From an uncultured Anaerolineae bacterium (GTDB taxonomy: Bacteria > Chloroflexota > Anaerolineae > J036 > Brachytrichaceae): a stretch of 64,000 nt of DNA. A model generated the notes under the pieces. The model worked only from the letters and a program-made list of their open reading frames with translations. It ran no database searches and was not told the origin of the DNA. The stretch spans positions 82,473 to 146,472 of the forward strand of contig CALGMA010000020.1 in NCBI GenBank assembly GCA_937959265.1, read 5' to 3'. The translations under genes were made by a program, and so were the position numbers. The stretch's first letter is position 1; each line of letters starts with the position of its first letter. Of this stretch, positions 8,440 through 15,893 are shown piece after piece.

Positions 8440-9486
8440 ATGCTGAAAAACTTTTGGTGGCCGATCGAATTCAGCGAAGCCATCACGCGCGAACCGAAGC
8501 AGTTGCGCGTGATGGGCAAAGCGTTTTGGGCCTATCGCCAAACGAACGGTCAAGCGGTGATCATGCGCGACCTGGATATGGCTGCGCGCCGGCCGCTCGG
8601 CGCGGTGCGCGTCGAAGGCGATGACCTGATCGCCCAAGACGGCCGGCGCTACGCGCCGGATGGTTCGGCAAGCGAAGCGTATGCGCTGGCCTATCCGACG
8701 CAAGACCGCTACGGCTGGTGCTTCGTCTTCTTCGGCGACCTGCCGGAGTCTGAACGCATCCCCATCCCCAACTTGCCTTACATCGAGGACACCGCCACTT
8801 ACAAGGTCGTGCATGGCAACTTCGAGTGGAACGTGCACTACGCCCGCGCGCTGGAGAACGGCGTGGACGCTGCGCACACGCCGTTTGTGCATGGTGGCTC
8901 GTTCGGCAACCCGGACGAACCAGAAATTGAGGATTACCAAGTCGAATCTACTGAGACCAGCGCCATGGCGACGATCCATCTCAAGCCCACGCCGGCCAAG
9001 GGAATGTGGAGCCGCATCTACACCAGCAAGAAGCGCGACACGGTGGTGAAAACGGTCGTCGGCTGGTGGATGCCGAATATCTCCATCCTAGAAGTGCATC
9101 TGCCGTTGGGCACGCTGATGATCTACAACGCCCATGTGCCGGTGGATGACATGAAGACGGTGAGCAAATATATCGGCCTGCGCACCTTCTTCAAGGGCAG
9201 TTGGGCCGATAGCAACATGCACCAGCGCGTGATCAAGATTTTTAAGCAAGACCAGAAAGTGGTCGAGGCGCAGCGCCCGGAGATTCTGCCCTACGACTTG
9301 GGCGCCGAATTGCACGTGCGCAGCGACGCGATTCAGATCGCGTTCCGCAAGACCCGTCAGCATTTCTTCGACCGGGGCTGGGGGCTGTATCCGCGCGGCA
9401 AAGCGCAGGACGACATTGAAATCCCTTCGCCCTATCGGCTGGCGTTGCGCCGGGATGCTGCGCGTTTGGAGGGCGTGACTGCTTGA
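8440..9486 (+). CDS. Rieske-oxygenase alpha-subunit paralogue A: mononuclear iron site intact, Rieske cluster ligands lost
   Basis: The protein has 348 residues and starts MLKNFWWPIEF, like paralogue B at 10547. The catalytic domain keeps the full iron site: ENGVDAAHTPFVH with D143, H146 and H151, and D271 in QDQKVVEAQRP as third ligand. In the N-terminal domain the usual C-x-H...C-x2-H cluster motif is replaced by LDMAARRPLGAVRVEGDD then LIAQDGRRY. By alignment with B, C46 becomes D, H48 becomes A, C65 becomes A and H68 is deleted. It therefore cannot bind a [2Fe-2S] cluster itself and would need electrons from another protein. The family is PaO/VanA-like. It has a good ribosome-binding site (GGAGGGAGAG) and starts one base after the previous stop. 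No reductase gene is visible in the window. Confidence 0.85.
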   Translation: MLKNFWWPIEFSEAITREPKQLRVMGKAFWAYRQTNGQAVIMRDLDMAARRPLGAVRVEGDDLIAQDGRRYAPDGSASEAYALAYPTQDRYGWCFVFFGDLPESERIPIPNLPYIEDTATYKVVHGNFEWNVHYARALENGVDAAHTPFVHGGSFGNPDEPEIEDYQVESTETSAMATIHLKPTPAKGMWSRIYTSKKRDTVVKTVVGWWMPNISILEVHLPLGTLMIYNAHVPVDDMKTVSKYIGLRTFFKGSWADSNMHQRVIKIFKQDQKVVEAQRPEILPYDLGAELHVRSDAIQIAFRKTRQHFFDRGWGLYPRGKAQDDIEIPSPYRLALRRDAARLEGVTA

Positions 9487-9508
9487 GGGGGTAGGCAAGA
9501 CAGGGGGT

Positions 9509-9531
9509 GGGCGAAGGCACTGCCTTCGCCC
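9509..9531. terminator. Perfect 10-bp hairpin between Rieske-like A and the hydrolase gene
   Basis: GGGCGAAGGC and its exact complement GCCTTCGCCC flank a 3-nt loop, followed by a short pyrimidine tract rather than a T-run. It could be a weak terminator, an mRNA stabiliser for the upstream genes, or a processing site that sets different expression of genes either side. Confidence 0.45.
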
Positions 9532-9562
9532 CCTTCCGGCTTACTTGAGGAATGTTGCGCCG

Positions 9563-10531
9563 ATGATTCGTTCGCTCTACACGGCCGTCAAAGCTGAAGG
9601 CGCGCCGGCGCCGTTCGACACCTTGCACCTCAAGGTGTTCTATCCGGCTGCGCCGACCGGCGGCGAGACGGAGCGCATGACCGGCGTCATCCCGGCTGAC
9701 CTGGCGCGCGGGCGGATGCCGGTGGTGATCTTCTTCAACGGCATCAACGTGGGAGCCGAGTCGTATGCTTGGTTGGCGATCGCGCTGGCGCGGCAGGGCA
9801 TCGTCGTCGTGTTGTTCAACTGGGTGGGCGAGACCCTGCCCGGCGTGATCGGCCTGACGAACGGGCTAGACCTGACGCGGGTGACGCCGCAAACCTACGG
9901 CAGCGCGCCGACGGCGCCGGCTATCGCGCCGATGCTGGACGAGTTGGAACGGCTGGATCGGTCTGGGCCGTTGCGAGGCGCATTGGCGCTCGATCGCGTG
10001 ACGCTGGGCGGCCATTCGGCCGGCGGCACGGTCGCGCTGCACAACGCTAACCCGCGCTACTTCCCACAAGTGGTCGCCGGCTTCAGCTACGCCGGCCATA
10101 CCATGGCGGCGACGATGCTGGGCTTTGCGCCGGGGACGGTGCTGGCCTGCGCGTCCGACCTGCCGTTGTTGCTGATGTGCGGCGGGCGCGATGGCGTAGT
10201 CGCTGCCAGCGGAGCGCGCTACGGCCAGGCGGGTGATCCCGTTGCGCCTGTGCGCTGCACGTTTGACGAAGGCATCGCCGGCGCGCGCGGTGATCGCCAT
10301 CTGGTGATCTGGCATGGCGCCAATCACTTTACTCTGGCGCATCCGCTCGACGAGACGGCCGGGCGCAGCTTCCTCGACTGGCCGCCGGAGGGCGATGAGT
10401 CGGCCATGCGCGCGCGCATGGCCGAGGTGATCGGCGCGTTCATCCTGTCGGCGGCCCGCGGCGATGCCGCCGCGTCTGCGCGCCTGCGCGCGTTATCCAA
10501 CGATGCGTCTGTGGAATGGCGCACGAAGTAA
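9563..10531 (+). CDS. Chlorophyllase-like / dienelactone-hydrolase-type alpha/beta hydrolase
   Basis: The protein has 322 residues. It has the alpha/beta-hydrolase layout: strand plus oxyanion region MPVVIFFNGINVGAESY, nucleophile elbow LGGHSAGGTVALH (Ser in G-H-S-A-G), acid region LLMCGGRDGVV and the late His in WHGANHFTL. No signal peptide is visible, so it is cytoplasmic. The order of elements and the GHSxGG elbow resemble plant chlorophyllases (GHSRGG) and related dienelactone hydrolases; that specific assignment is inference. The start is ATG 9563, not TTG 9545, because GAGGAA lies about 11 bp upstream. The gene sits between the two Rieske paralogues, so it probably hydrolyses an ester or lactone of the same substrate. 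Confidence 0.7.
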   Translation: MIRSLYTAVKAEGAPAPFDTLHLKVFYPAAPTGGETERMTGVIPADLARGRMPVVIFFNGINVGAESYAWLAIALARQGIVVVLFNWVGETLPGVIGLTNGLDLTRVTPQTYGSAPTAPAIAPMLDELERLDRSGPLRGALALDRVTLGGHSAGGTVALHNANPRYFPQVVAGFSYAGHTMAATMLGFAPGTVLACASDLPLLLMCGGRDGVVAASGARYGQAGDPVAPVRCTFDEGIAGARGDRHLVIWHGANHFTLAHPLDETAGRSFLDWPPEGDESAMRARMAEVIGAFILSAARGDAAASARLRALSNDASVEWRTK

Positions 10532-10546
10532 TCAAGGTGAGATGAG

Positions 10547-11608
10547 ATGCTCAAGAACTTTTGGTGGCCGCTGGCCTTCAGCTCCGAGGTGAGTCGCAAG
10601 CCGATCCGCGTCACGGCCCTGCAAGAGGAGTTCGTCGCATACCGGCTGCCGGATGGGCGCGCGAATGTGCTGAGCGACCTATGCGTGCATCGCGGCGGCG
10701 CGTTGAGCGATGGCTGGACGCAAGAGGATCGCATCGTGTGTCCCTATCATGGCTGGGAGTTTCGCGCCGATGGCGCGTGTGTGCGCATCCCGGCCAATCC
10801 GCCCGATGCGCCAGTGCCGCGCAAGGCGCGCGTGGACGCCTATCCGACGGTCGAGCAGATGGGATGGGTGTGGGCTTTCCTCGGCGACATCCCTGCCGCC
10901 GAGCGTCCGCCGATGCCGACGCTCCAGGATGCCGGCGCGGCGACAATCGTTACCGGCGCGATCTCCTGGCGCGCGCCATACGAACAGGTGATTGCACATC
11001 TGGCCGAGCCGGCGGTGGCCGCGCTTGCGCTGGACGGCGAGTTCGTCGCCGAAGCGCCGCGGGTCGGCGATGTGTCGTCTGCCCTCAGCGACTGGGGCGC
11101 GCGCCTTATGGCGACGCTCACCCCGCCGGATCGCGTCGAGCGCAGCCTGTTGGGGCTGATGAAGAAGCGCATGCCCTGCGCGCCTTGCGAGGCGCTGGTC
11201 GCGTTCCACATGCCGTGCATTACGCTCTACCGCGCCGGTGATGACCACATGATGATGGCGCACCTGCCTGTGGACGCTCAAACGACTGTGACGAAGTGGA
11301 TGGTGGCTCGTAAGTCCGGCCAGACCGAACCCCCAATCGCCCACCAGCGCATGACGGCTGCGCTCGAGCGGATGCGACCGCAGGTCGAGGGTCAACCGTC
11401 GCCGCAGCATCCGATTGCGCAGGCCTTCGTCCGGCTGCGCGATGAAGCCATCGCGCGCGGTTGGGGCATAGATGCCCACCTCATCCAGGCGGAATACGCC
11501 AACATCAAAGCAGTCGTCATCCCTTCTCCGGCGCGGCGCGAGGTGCCCGAGCTGGCCGCTGCATGGGTGATGAAGGAAGCGCCCACCATCAAGCCGCGCG
11601 ACGCCTAG
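10547..11608 (+). CDS. Rieske-oxygenase alpha-subunit paralogue B: Rieske cluster intact, mononuclear iron site lost
   Basis: The protein has 353 residues. The Rieske domain is canonical: LCVHRGG with C46 and H48, and VCPYHGW with C65 and H68, followed by GACVRIP as in PaO/VanA-like oxygenases. The region that should hold the iron triad reads YEQVIAHLAEPAVAALAL. By alignment with paralogue A, D143 becomes E154, H146 becomes V157 and H151 becomes L162. The third Asp is replaced by Met in RMRPQVEGQ. It should therefore carry electrons but not activate oxygen. In known Rieske oxygenases the electron passes from the cluster of one subunit to the iron of its neighbour, so pairing with A would rebuild a working site. 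The start ATG has AAGGTGAG upstream and follows the hydrolase by 15 bp. Confidence 0.85.
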   Translation: MLKNFWWPLAFSSEVSRKPIRVTALQEEFVAYRLPDGRANVLSDLCVHRGGALSDGWTQEDRIVCPYHGWEFRADGACVRIPANPPDAPVPRKARVDAYPTVEQMGWVWAFLGDIPAAERPPMPTLQDAGAATIVTGAISWRAPYEQVIAHLAEPAVAALALDGEFVAEAPRVGDVSSALSDWGARLMATLTPPDRVERSLLGLMKKRMPCAPCEALVAFHMPCITLYRAGDDHMMMAHLPVDAQTTVTKWMVARKSGQTEPPIAHQRMTAALERMRPQVEGQPSPQHPIAQAFVRLRDEAIARGWGIDAHLIQAEYANIKAVVIPSPARREVPELAAAWVMKEAPTIKPRDA

Positions 11609-11631
11609 AACACAAGACGCAGAACACAGAC

Positions 11632-11718
11632 AAACGTGCAAACGTTCAAACGTTCAAACGTGTAAACGTGCAAACGCGCAAACGTTCAAACCTGCAAACC
11701 TGCAACCCTGTAAACGCC
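11632..11718. repeat. Tandem 8-bp repeat, about 11 units
   Basis: Units of the form AAACGTTC or AAACGTGC repeat head to tail from 11632, decaying to AAACCTGC and AACCCTGT before the next ATG at 11723. The array fills almost the whole space between Rieske-like B and the reductase-like gene. The 8-bp period and lack of spacers rule out CRISPR. It may be a slippage-prone spacer or affect translation of the downstream gene. Confidence 0.8.
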
Positions 11719-11722
11719 ACCC

Positions 11723-12472
11723 ATGTCACTCGCCCAACGACTCAGCCACGAGACGCTGGACAAGATCGTCCGGCGGTTCGCCCTGCGCGAGATCGGCGAT
11801 CCGTTCATCTCGCTGACCAGCCCGATGGCGCCGCAGCCGGTCGGCGCATGCCGACTGTTTGCCTCGCCGCCGGAGAGCGCAGCCGATGGTTCGGAGCGCG
11901 TGCGCAAGGTGGTGTACATCGGCATCACCGTGCCGCCCATCGGCCTGGACTCGCACATGTTCTTCGCCTTTACGCCGCCGGAGAGCGCTGTGCCGCATTT
12001 CACGCTGGATAGCGTGCTGGCCGGGCCGAGCTTCGCCTTTCACCTGGACCTGATCCCCCGCGTGGACTTGGGGGCGAATCTGGCTTACATGAACGAAGTC
12101 TTCATCCCGCTGACGGCGAGCTTCGACCAGGCGAAGCAAATCGCGGGGTTGGCGCCGGCCAGCCTCTCGCCGCGGCAGTATGCCCTGATGTCGCCGTGGA
12201 TGTTGGCCTACCGCGCGACGGAGGAAGCCTACGCCCAATGCGCGCCGCACATCGAAGCATATCTGCGCCACTGGTTTAGCCTGGTCGAAAATGGCATTCG
12301 CGCGCCGATAGCCATGACGCCGGCGCAGTTGGCCGAACGCGACCGCGCGAATCGTCACGCCATCTTCAGCTACGAAGTGGATCCGGTGTGGAGCCAGATC
12401 GAACGGCTGCTCGGCAGAGCGATGAACCTGCGGCTCATCGAAGTGCTGCGCAACCCGCAAGTCGAATCCTGA
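11723..12472 (+). CDS. Bilin-reductase / red chlorophyll catabolite reductase-like (FDBR superfamily) protein
   Basis: The protein has 249 residues and no signal or membrane segment. From memory of the family, two regions resemble FDBR/RCCR proteins. The first is a central strand block FAFHLDLIPRVDLGANLAYM (RCCR has an LDLPHRKDL...YL block). The second is a C-terminal helical block with a long helix IEAYLRHWFSLVENG, the sequence QLAERDRANRHAIFSYEVDP and a terminal LLGRAMNLRLIEVLRN. This order matches the FDBR pattern of helix, Q/E-R-D-x-x-x, D, then F/L-G...R-LI...L. These enzymes reduce linear tetrapyrroles with ferredoxin electrons. I could not run a profile search, so the assignment is tentative; the alternative is a novel family. 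It lies directly after the Rieske pair. Confidence 0.45.
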   Translation: MSLAQRLSHETLDKIVRRFALREIGDPFISLTSPMAPQPVGACRLFASPPESAADGSERVRKVVYIGITVPPIGLDSHMFFAFTPPESAVPHFTLDSVLAGPSFAFHLDLIPRVDLGANLAYMNEVFIPLTASFDQAKQIAGLAPASLSPRQYALMSPWMLAYRATEEAYAQCAPHIEAYLRHWFSLVENGIRAPIAMTPAQLAERDRANRHAIFSYEVDPVWSQIERLLGRAMNLRLIEVLRNPQVES

Positions 12473-12489
12473 CGACGCCACTGCTTGCC

Positions 12490-13443
12490 ATGTCTCAGCC
12501 CAGCGAGTTCCAAAAGCGCATCAGCGGCGAGTGGCACGGTTATCCGAGCACGTTCGACCGCGAAGGCAATCATCTCGGTTACAACAAAGTGGATCGCCAA
12601 AGCATCTTCGATCCGGCGACCGGCGCGACGACTTACATCATGCACACGCGCTTCCACGATTTGCCGTCGGTGGACTTCCATCGCCTGGCCACGCCCGACG
12701 GCTTCAAGTTCGGCGTGAGCGACGGCGACCGAGACCGTGTTTACTTGGGGCCGGATTTCTACGGCAGCGGCCAGCCATACGGCAGCCTGGTCAATTCGCG
12801 CTACTACTCCCCGTTTTGGTGCTGCGACCTGAATACGCTGAACTGGGTGCTGGACGATGGCCAGACGCAGGTGTATTCCTCGTTGCTTTACGAAGGGCCG
12901 ACGCTCAAATATGTCTTCAACGGGCTGTATCGCGTGGCGCATGATTACCGCACCAACCCAGCCACGCGCGTCGAGATAGACGCATTTTGCGAGCGCGAGC
13001 GCGTCAACGGCCCGCAGCCGCATGCGCTGCCCGCCAAGCGCAGCGGCATGTTTGAAGGGGACATGCACATCTATCGCGCCGATCAGACGCGCGCCGGCGC
13101 TGCCCATGTGCGCATCACATACGCGCCCACCAGCCTGCTGACGGCCGCGCAGACCGTCGAGGTCGAAGCGCCGGCCGAGACCGGCCTGAGCCGGCGTTAC
13201 GCCTTCCATCGCGCCCGCGAGGTCAATCGGCACACCTTTCACGGCCCCGATGTGTTCGGCAACGGGCTGGCTTACGGGCGCGCGCTTTTCATCTCGCAGC
13301 ATTTCGCCGGCGCGCCGCTGCGCATTGAGGGGCGCGAGTTCCTGCTGGATGAGCGTTACACGTTAGCCAACGTGTGGATGGTGCATCAGAGCAATCGGCT
13401 GGCCTACGTCATGTTCGGCGTCTTGCATTGGACGGAGCAGTAA
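12490..13443 (+). CDS. Tandem lipocalin-like (DUF3598-like) protein, paralogue 3
   Basis: The protein has 317 residues. It starts at ATG 12490 (MSQPSEFQKRISGEWHGYPS); the track start at 12388 overlaps the previous gene and is rejected. Two halves are visible. The first has ISGEWHGYPSTFDREGNHLG and YLGPDFYGSGQPYGSLV; the second starts about RSGMFEGDMHIYRAD and has FHGPDVFGNGLAYGRALF. The repeated GPD-x-x-G-x-G-x-x-YG motif in both halves is strong evidence of internal duplication and links it to the proteins at 6705 and 7590. It ends 6 bp before the aldehyde dehydrogenase. Fold and role are inferred only: a beta-barrel that binds, isomerises or carries a hydrophobic intermediate. Confidence 0.65.
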   Translation: MSQPSEFQKRISGEWHGYPSTFDREGNHLGYNKVDRQSIFDPATGATTYIMHTRFHDLPSVDFHRLATPDGFKFGVSDGDRDRVYLGPDFYGSGQPYGSLVNSRYYSPFWCCDLNTLNWVLDDGQTQVYSSLLYEGPTLKYVFNGLYRVAHDYRTNPATRVEIDAFCERERVNGPQPHALPAKRSGMFEGDMHIYRADQTRAGAAHVRITYAPTSLLTAAQTVEVEAPAETGLSRRYAFHRAREVNRHTFHGPDVFGNGLAYGRALFISQHFAGAPLRIEGREFLLDERYTLANVWMVHQSNRLAYVMFGVLHWTEQ

Positions 13444-13449
13444 TCACCG

Positions 13450-14895
13450 ATGAGTCGCTACGGGTTGTTCATCGGCGGCCGCGAAGTCGCCGCAGGGACG
13501 GGCGAGGTGTTCCCCAGCGTCGCGCCGGAGACCGGCGACGTGCTGGGCTATGCCGCCCGCGCCGGTTTGGACGACGTGAACGCGGCGGTTGAGGCCGCGC
13601 GCGCGGCGTTCGCTGCTTGGGCCGGTTTGCCTCCCGGCGAGCGCGAGCGCATTCTGCTGCGCTGCGCCGATGCCATCGAGATGGCTGCGCCGCGCCTGCT
13701 CGAGCTGGTGATTGACGAGAGCGGCTCGACGATCGCCAAGGCGCGTTACGAAGTGCAATACAGCGCGGCTTTGCTGCGCGCCGCGGCCGGCGAAGCGCGC
13801 CGCCTCTACGGCGACACCTTCCCCAACGACCGCCCGCATCGTCTGTCGTTGGTGGTGCGCGAACCGCTGGGCGTCGTAGCCGTCATCTCGCCGTTCAACG
13901 CGCCGTTGGCGCTGCTGGTGAAGATGATCGCCTTCCCGTTGGCCGCCGGCAACACGGTCGTCGCCAAGCCGAGCGAGGAGACGCCGCTGGTGGCGATTGA
14001 GCTGGCGCGCGCGTTGCACGAGGCCGGGTTGCCGGCGGGCGTCTTCAACGTGATCACCGGCTACGGCGAAGAATGCGGTGAGCCGTTGGTGAAACATCCC
14101 GACGTGCGCGGCGTTGCCTTCACCGGCTCCACCGCCGTCGGCGCGCGCATCGCCGCGCTGGCGGCGCCGCACATGAAGCGCCTGCAGCTCGAACTGGGCG
14201 GCAAGAATCCCTTGATCGCGCTGCGCGATGTGGACGTGACGCAGGCTGCCGAGGTCGCTGCCGTCGGCGCGTTCTATCACGCCGGCCAGATTTGCATGAG
14301 CAGCGCGCGCGTGATCGTCGAGCAACCCATTGCCCGGTCGTTCGCCGAGACGTTGGCGCGCAAGGCCGAAACCTTGCACTTGGGCGACCTGCGCGACGCG
14401 CGCACGGCCTACGGCCCGCTGATCCACGCGCGCGCCGTTCAAAAGGTGCATGCGCACGTGCAAGACGCCCTGGCGCGCGGCGCGACGCTGCTGTGTGGGG
14501 GGAGCATCCATCACGGCAACACCTACCGCCCGACTGTGCTCTTCGAGCCGCCGCGCGCCGGCCCGGCCTGGTGTGAGGAGACATTTGGGCCGGTGGTGAG
14601 CGTCGTCGGCGCTGCCGATCTGGACGAAGCGATTGCCCTCGCCAACGACAGCGCATACGGCTTGAGCGCCGGCGTGCTCACAAACGACCTGCGGCGCGGC
14701 CTCACGGCGGCGCGGCGCATTCGCGCCGGTTCGGTTCACGTCGGCACGCACTCATTTTGGAGCGATGCGCTCGCGCCGATTGGCGGCTACGGCATGAGTG
14801 GCATTGGCCGCAGCGGCGGCAAATACTCCGTCGAGCATTTCACCGAGCTGAAATGGATGAGCATCGAGCTGGGCGAGACGCCCCGACCGTTTTAA
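13450..14895 (+). CDS. NAD(P)-dependent aldehyde dehydrogenase
   Basis: The protein has 481 residues, the usual ALDH-superfamily length. Cofactor and catalytic motifs are present: VISPFNAPLALL (NAD-binding loop), AKPSEETPL (Lys contacting the adenosine ribose phosphate), AFTGSTAVG, LQLELGGKNP with the general-base Glu, GQICMSSARVIV with the nucleophile Cys, and EETFGPVVSV. It oxidises an aldehyde to an acid; the best analogues are benzaldehyde/vanillin-type ALDHs, but the substrate cannot be read from sequence. It follows the lipocalin-like gene by 6 bp and is followed within 5 bp by the lyase gene, so it is part of the operon. It would suit oxidation of an aldehyde released by the upstream oxygenase. 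Confidence 0.9.
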   Translation: MSRYGLFIGGREVAAGTGEVFPSVAPETGDVLGYAARAGLDDVNAAVEAARAAFAAWAGLPPGERERILLRCADAIEMAAPRLLELVIDESGSTIAKARYEVQYSAALLRAAAGEARRLYGDTFPNDRPHRLSLVVREPLGVVAVISPFNAPLALLVKMIAFPLAAGNTVVAKPSEETPLVAIELARALHEAGLPAGVFNVITGYGEECGEPLVKHPDVRGVAFTGSTAVGARIAALAAPHMKRLQLELGGKNPLIALRDVDVTQAAEVAAVGAFYHAGQICMSSARVIVEQPIARSFAETLARKAETLHLGDLRDARTAYGPLIHARAVQKVHAHVQDALARGATLLCGGSIHHGNTYRPTVLFEPPRAGPAWCEETFGPVVSVVGAADLDEAIALANDSAYGLSAGVLTNDLRRGLTAARRIRAGSVHVGTHSFWSDALAPIGGYGMSGIGRSGGKYSVEHFTELKWMSIELGETPRPF

Positions 14896-14899
14896 TCCC

Positions 14900-15829
14900 A
14901 TGAACATCCCAACGCGCGTCACCATAGTGGAAGTCGGCCCCCGCGACGGGTTTCAGATGGAGCGGGAGTTCATCCCGACCGATTTCAAAGTCGAGATCAT
15001 TGATTTGCTCTCGTCATCCGGTTTGCCGGCTATCGAAGCCACGTCCTTTGTCAATCCCAAAGTCGTTCCGCAGATGGCCGACAGCGACGCCGTGATGCAG
15101 CGCATCCGGCGGCGCCCCGGCGTGCGCTACAGCGCGCTGATCCTGAACGTGAAGGGCGCGCAGCGCGCGATTGCCGCCGGTGTGGATGCGGTGCGCTTCG
15201 TGGTCTGCGCCAGCGAGACCTACAACCAAAAGAACATGAACATGAGCGTGGCCCAATCGCTGGACGCGCTGCGCGAAGTGGTTGCGATGTGCGCGCCGAA
15301 CGGCATCCACGTCGAGCCGGCCGTCTCTGTGGCGTTCGGTTGCCCCTTTGAGGGCGAAGTGCCGGAATCGCGCGTCATCGCCCTGGCCGAGGCGTATGCG
15401 GCGTTGGGGCTGCGCGACATTTGTATCGCCGACACGGTCGGCTTGGCCAATCCGCGCGCCGTCCGCCGACTGCTGGGCGAGCTGCGCGCGCGTTTGCCGG
15501 ATTGCACCTTTGCATTACACCTGCACGACACACGCGGCCTGGGGCTGGCTAACGCGCTGGCGGCGATGGACATCGGTGTGACGACCTTCGAGTCGTCGCT
15601 CGGCGGGTTGGGCGGTTGCCCGACAACTAAGGTGTCCACAGGCAACATCAGCACCGAGGACTTGGTGAACCTGTGCGATGAGATGGGCATCGAAACCGGC
15701 GTGGACGTTGAGATCATCCGCGAGGCCTCGCGTCGTATGCAGGAGTTCCTCGGCCGGCCGCTGCCCAGCCATGTCCTGGCCGCCGGCACGCGCCGCATGT
15801 TGTTCGCCGGCGCAAGTCAGCCATGTTGA
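14900..15829 (+). CDS. HMG-CoA lyase family enzyme (acyl-CoA lyase)
   Basis: The protein has 309 residues, the normal size for bacterial HMGL-type lyases. Metal and catalytic motifs are seen: VGPRDGFQ (Asp metal ligand) at residues 13-20, FALHLHDTRG (two His metal ligands) near residue 210, and the family signature SLGGLGGCP with the catalytic Cys near residue 245. These enzymes cleave 3-hydroxy-3-methylglutaryl-CoA or related 3-hydroxyacyl-CoAs into acetyl/propionyl-CoA plus a keto acid. Beside a CaiB-type CoA transferase and a LeuCD-type hydratase it more likely acts on a citramalyl- or alkylmalyl-CoA than in leucine breakdown; this is inference from neighbours. Confidence 0.85.
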   Translation: MNIPTRVTIVEVGPRDGFQMEREFIPTDFKVEIIDLLSSSGLPAIEATSFVNPKVVPQMADSDAVMQRIRRRPGVRYSALILNVKGAQRAIAAGVDAVRFVVCASETYNQKNMNMSVAQSLDALREVVAMCAPNGIHVEPAVSVAFGCPFEGEVPESRVIALAEAYAALGLRDICIADTVGLANPRAVRRLLGELRARLPDCTFALHLHDTRGLGLANALAAMDIGVTTFESSLGGLGGCPTTKVSTGNISTEDLVNLCDEMGIETGVDVEIIREASRRMQEFLGRPLPSHVLAAGTRRMLFAGASQPC

Positions 15830-15893
15830 TTCGCCTATCGCTCGCGCCTAGTTCGCTATGCGGACGCATGAGGTGAGGCGCAAAACCCAAACA

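Noticed and set aside
11632-11718. Possible CRISPR array
   Set aside because: Units are 8 bp without spacers and decay gradually; no cas genes are present.
2037-12472. Simple glycine betaine / dimethylglycine catabolic operon
   Set aside because: The Rieske proteins are each missing half of the required cofactor ligands, and the accompanying hydrolase, lipocalin-like and FDBR-like genes do not belong to known betaine pathways; kept only as an alternative.
13444-14751. 435-residue minus-strand ORF opposite the first aldehyde dehydrogenase
   Set aside because: Shadow ORF: repetitive R/A/V/H composition and no start-site context.
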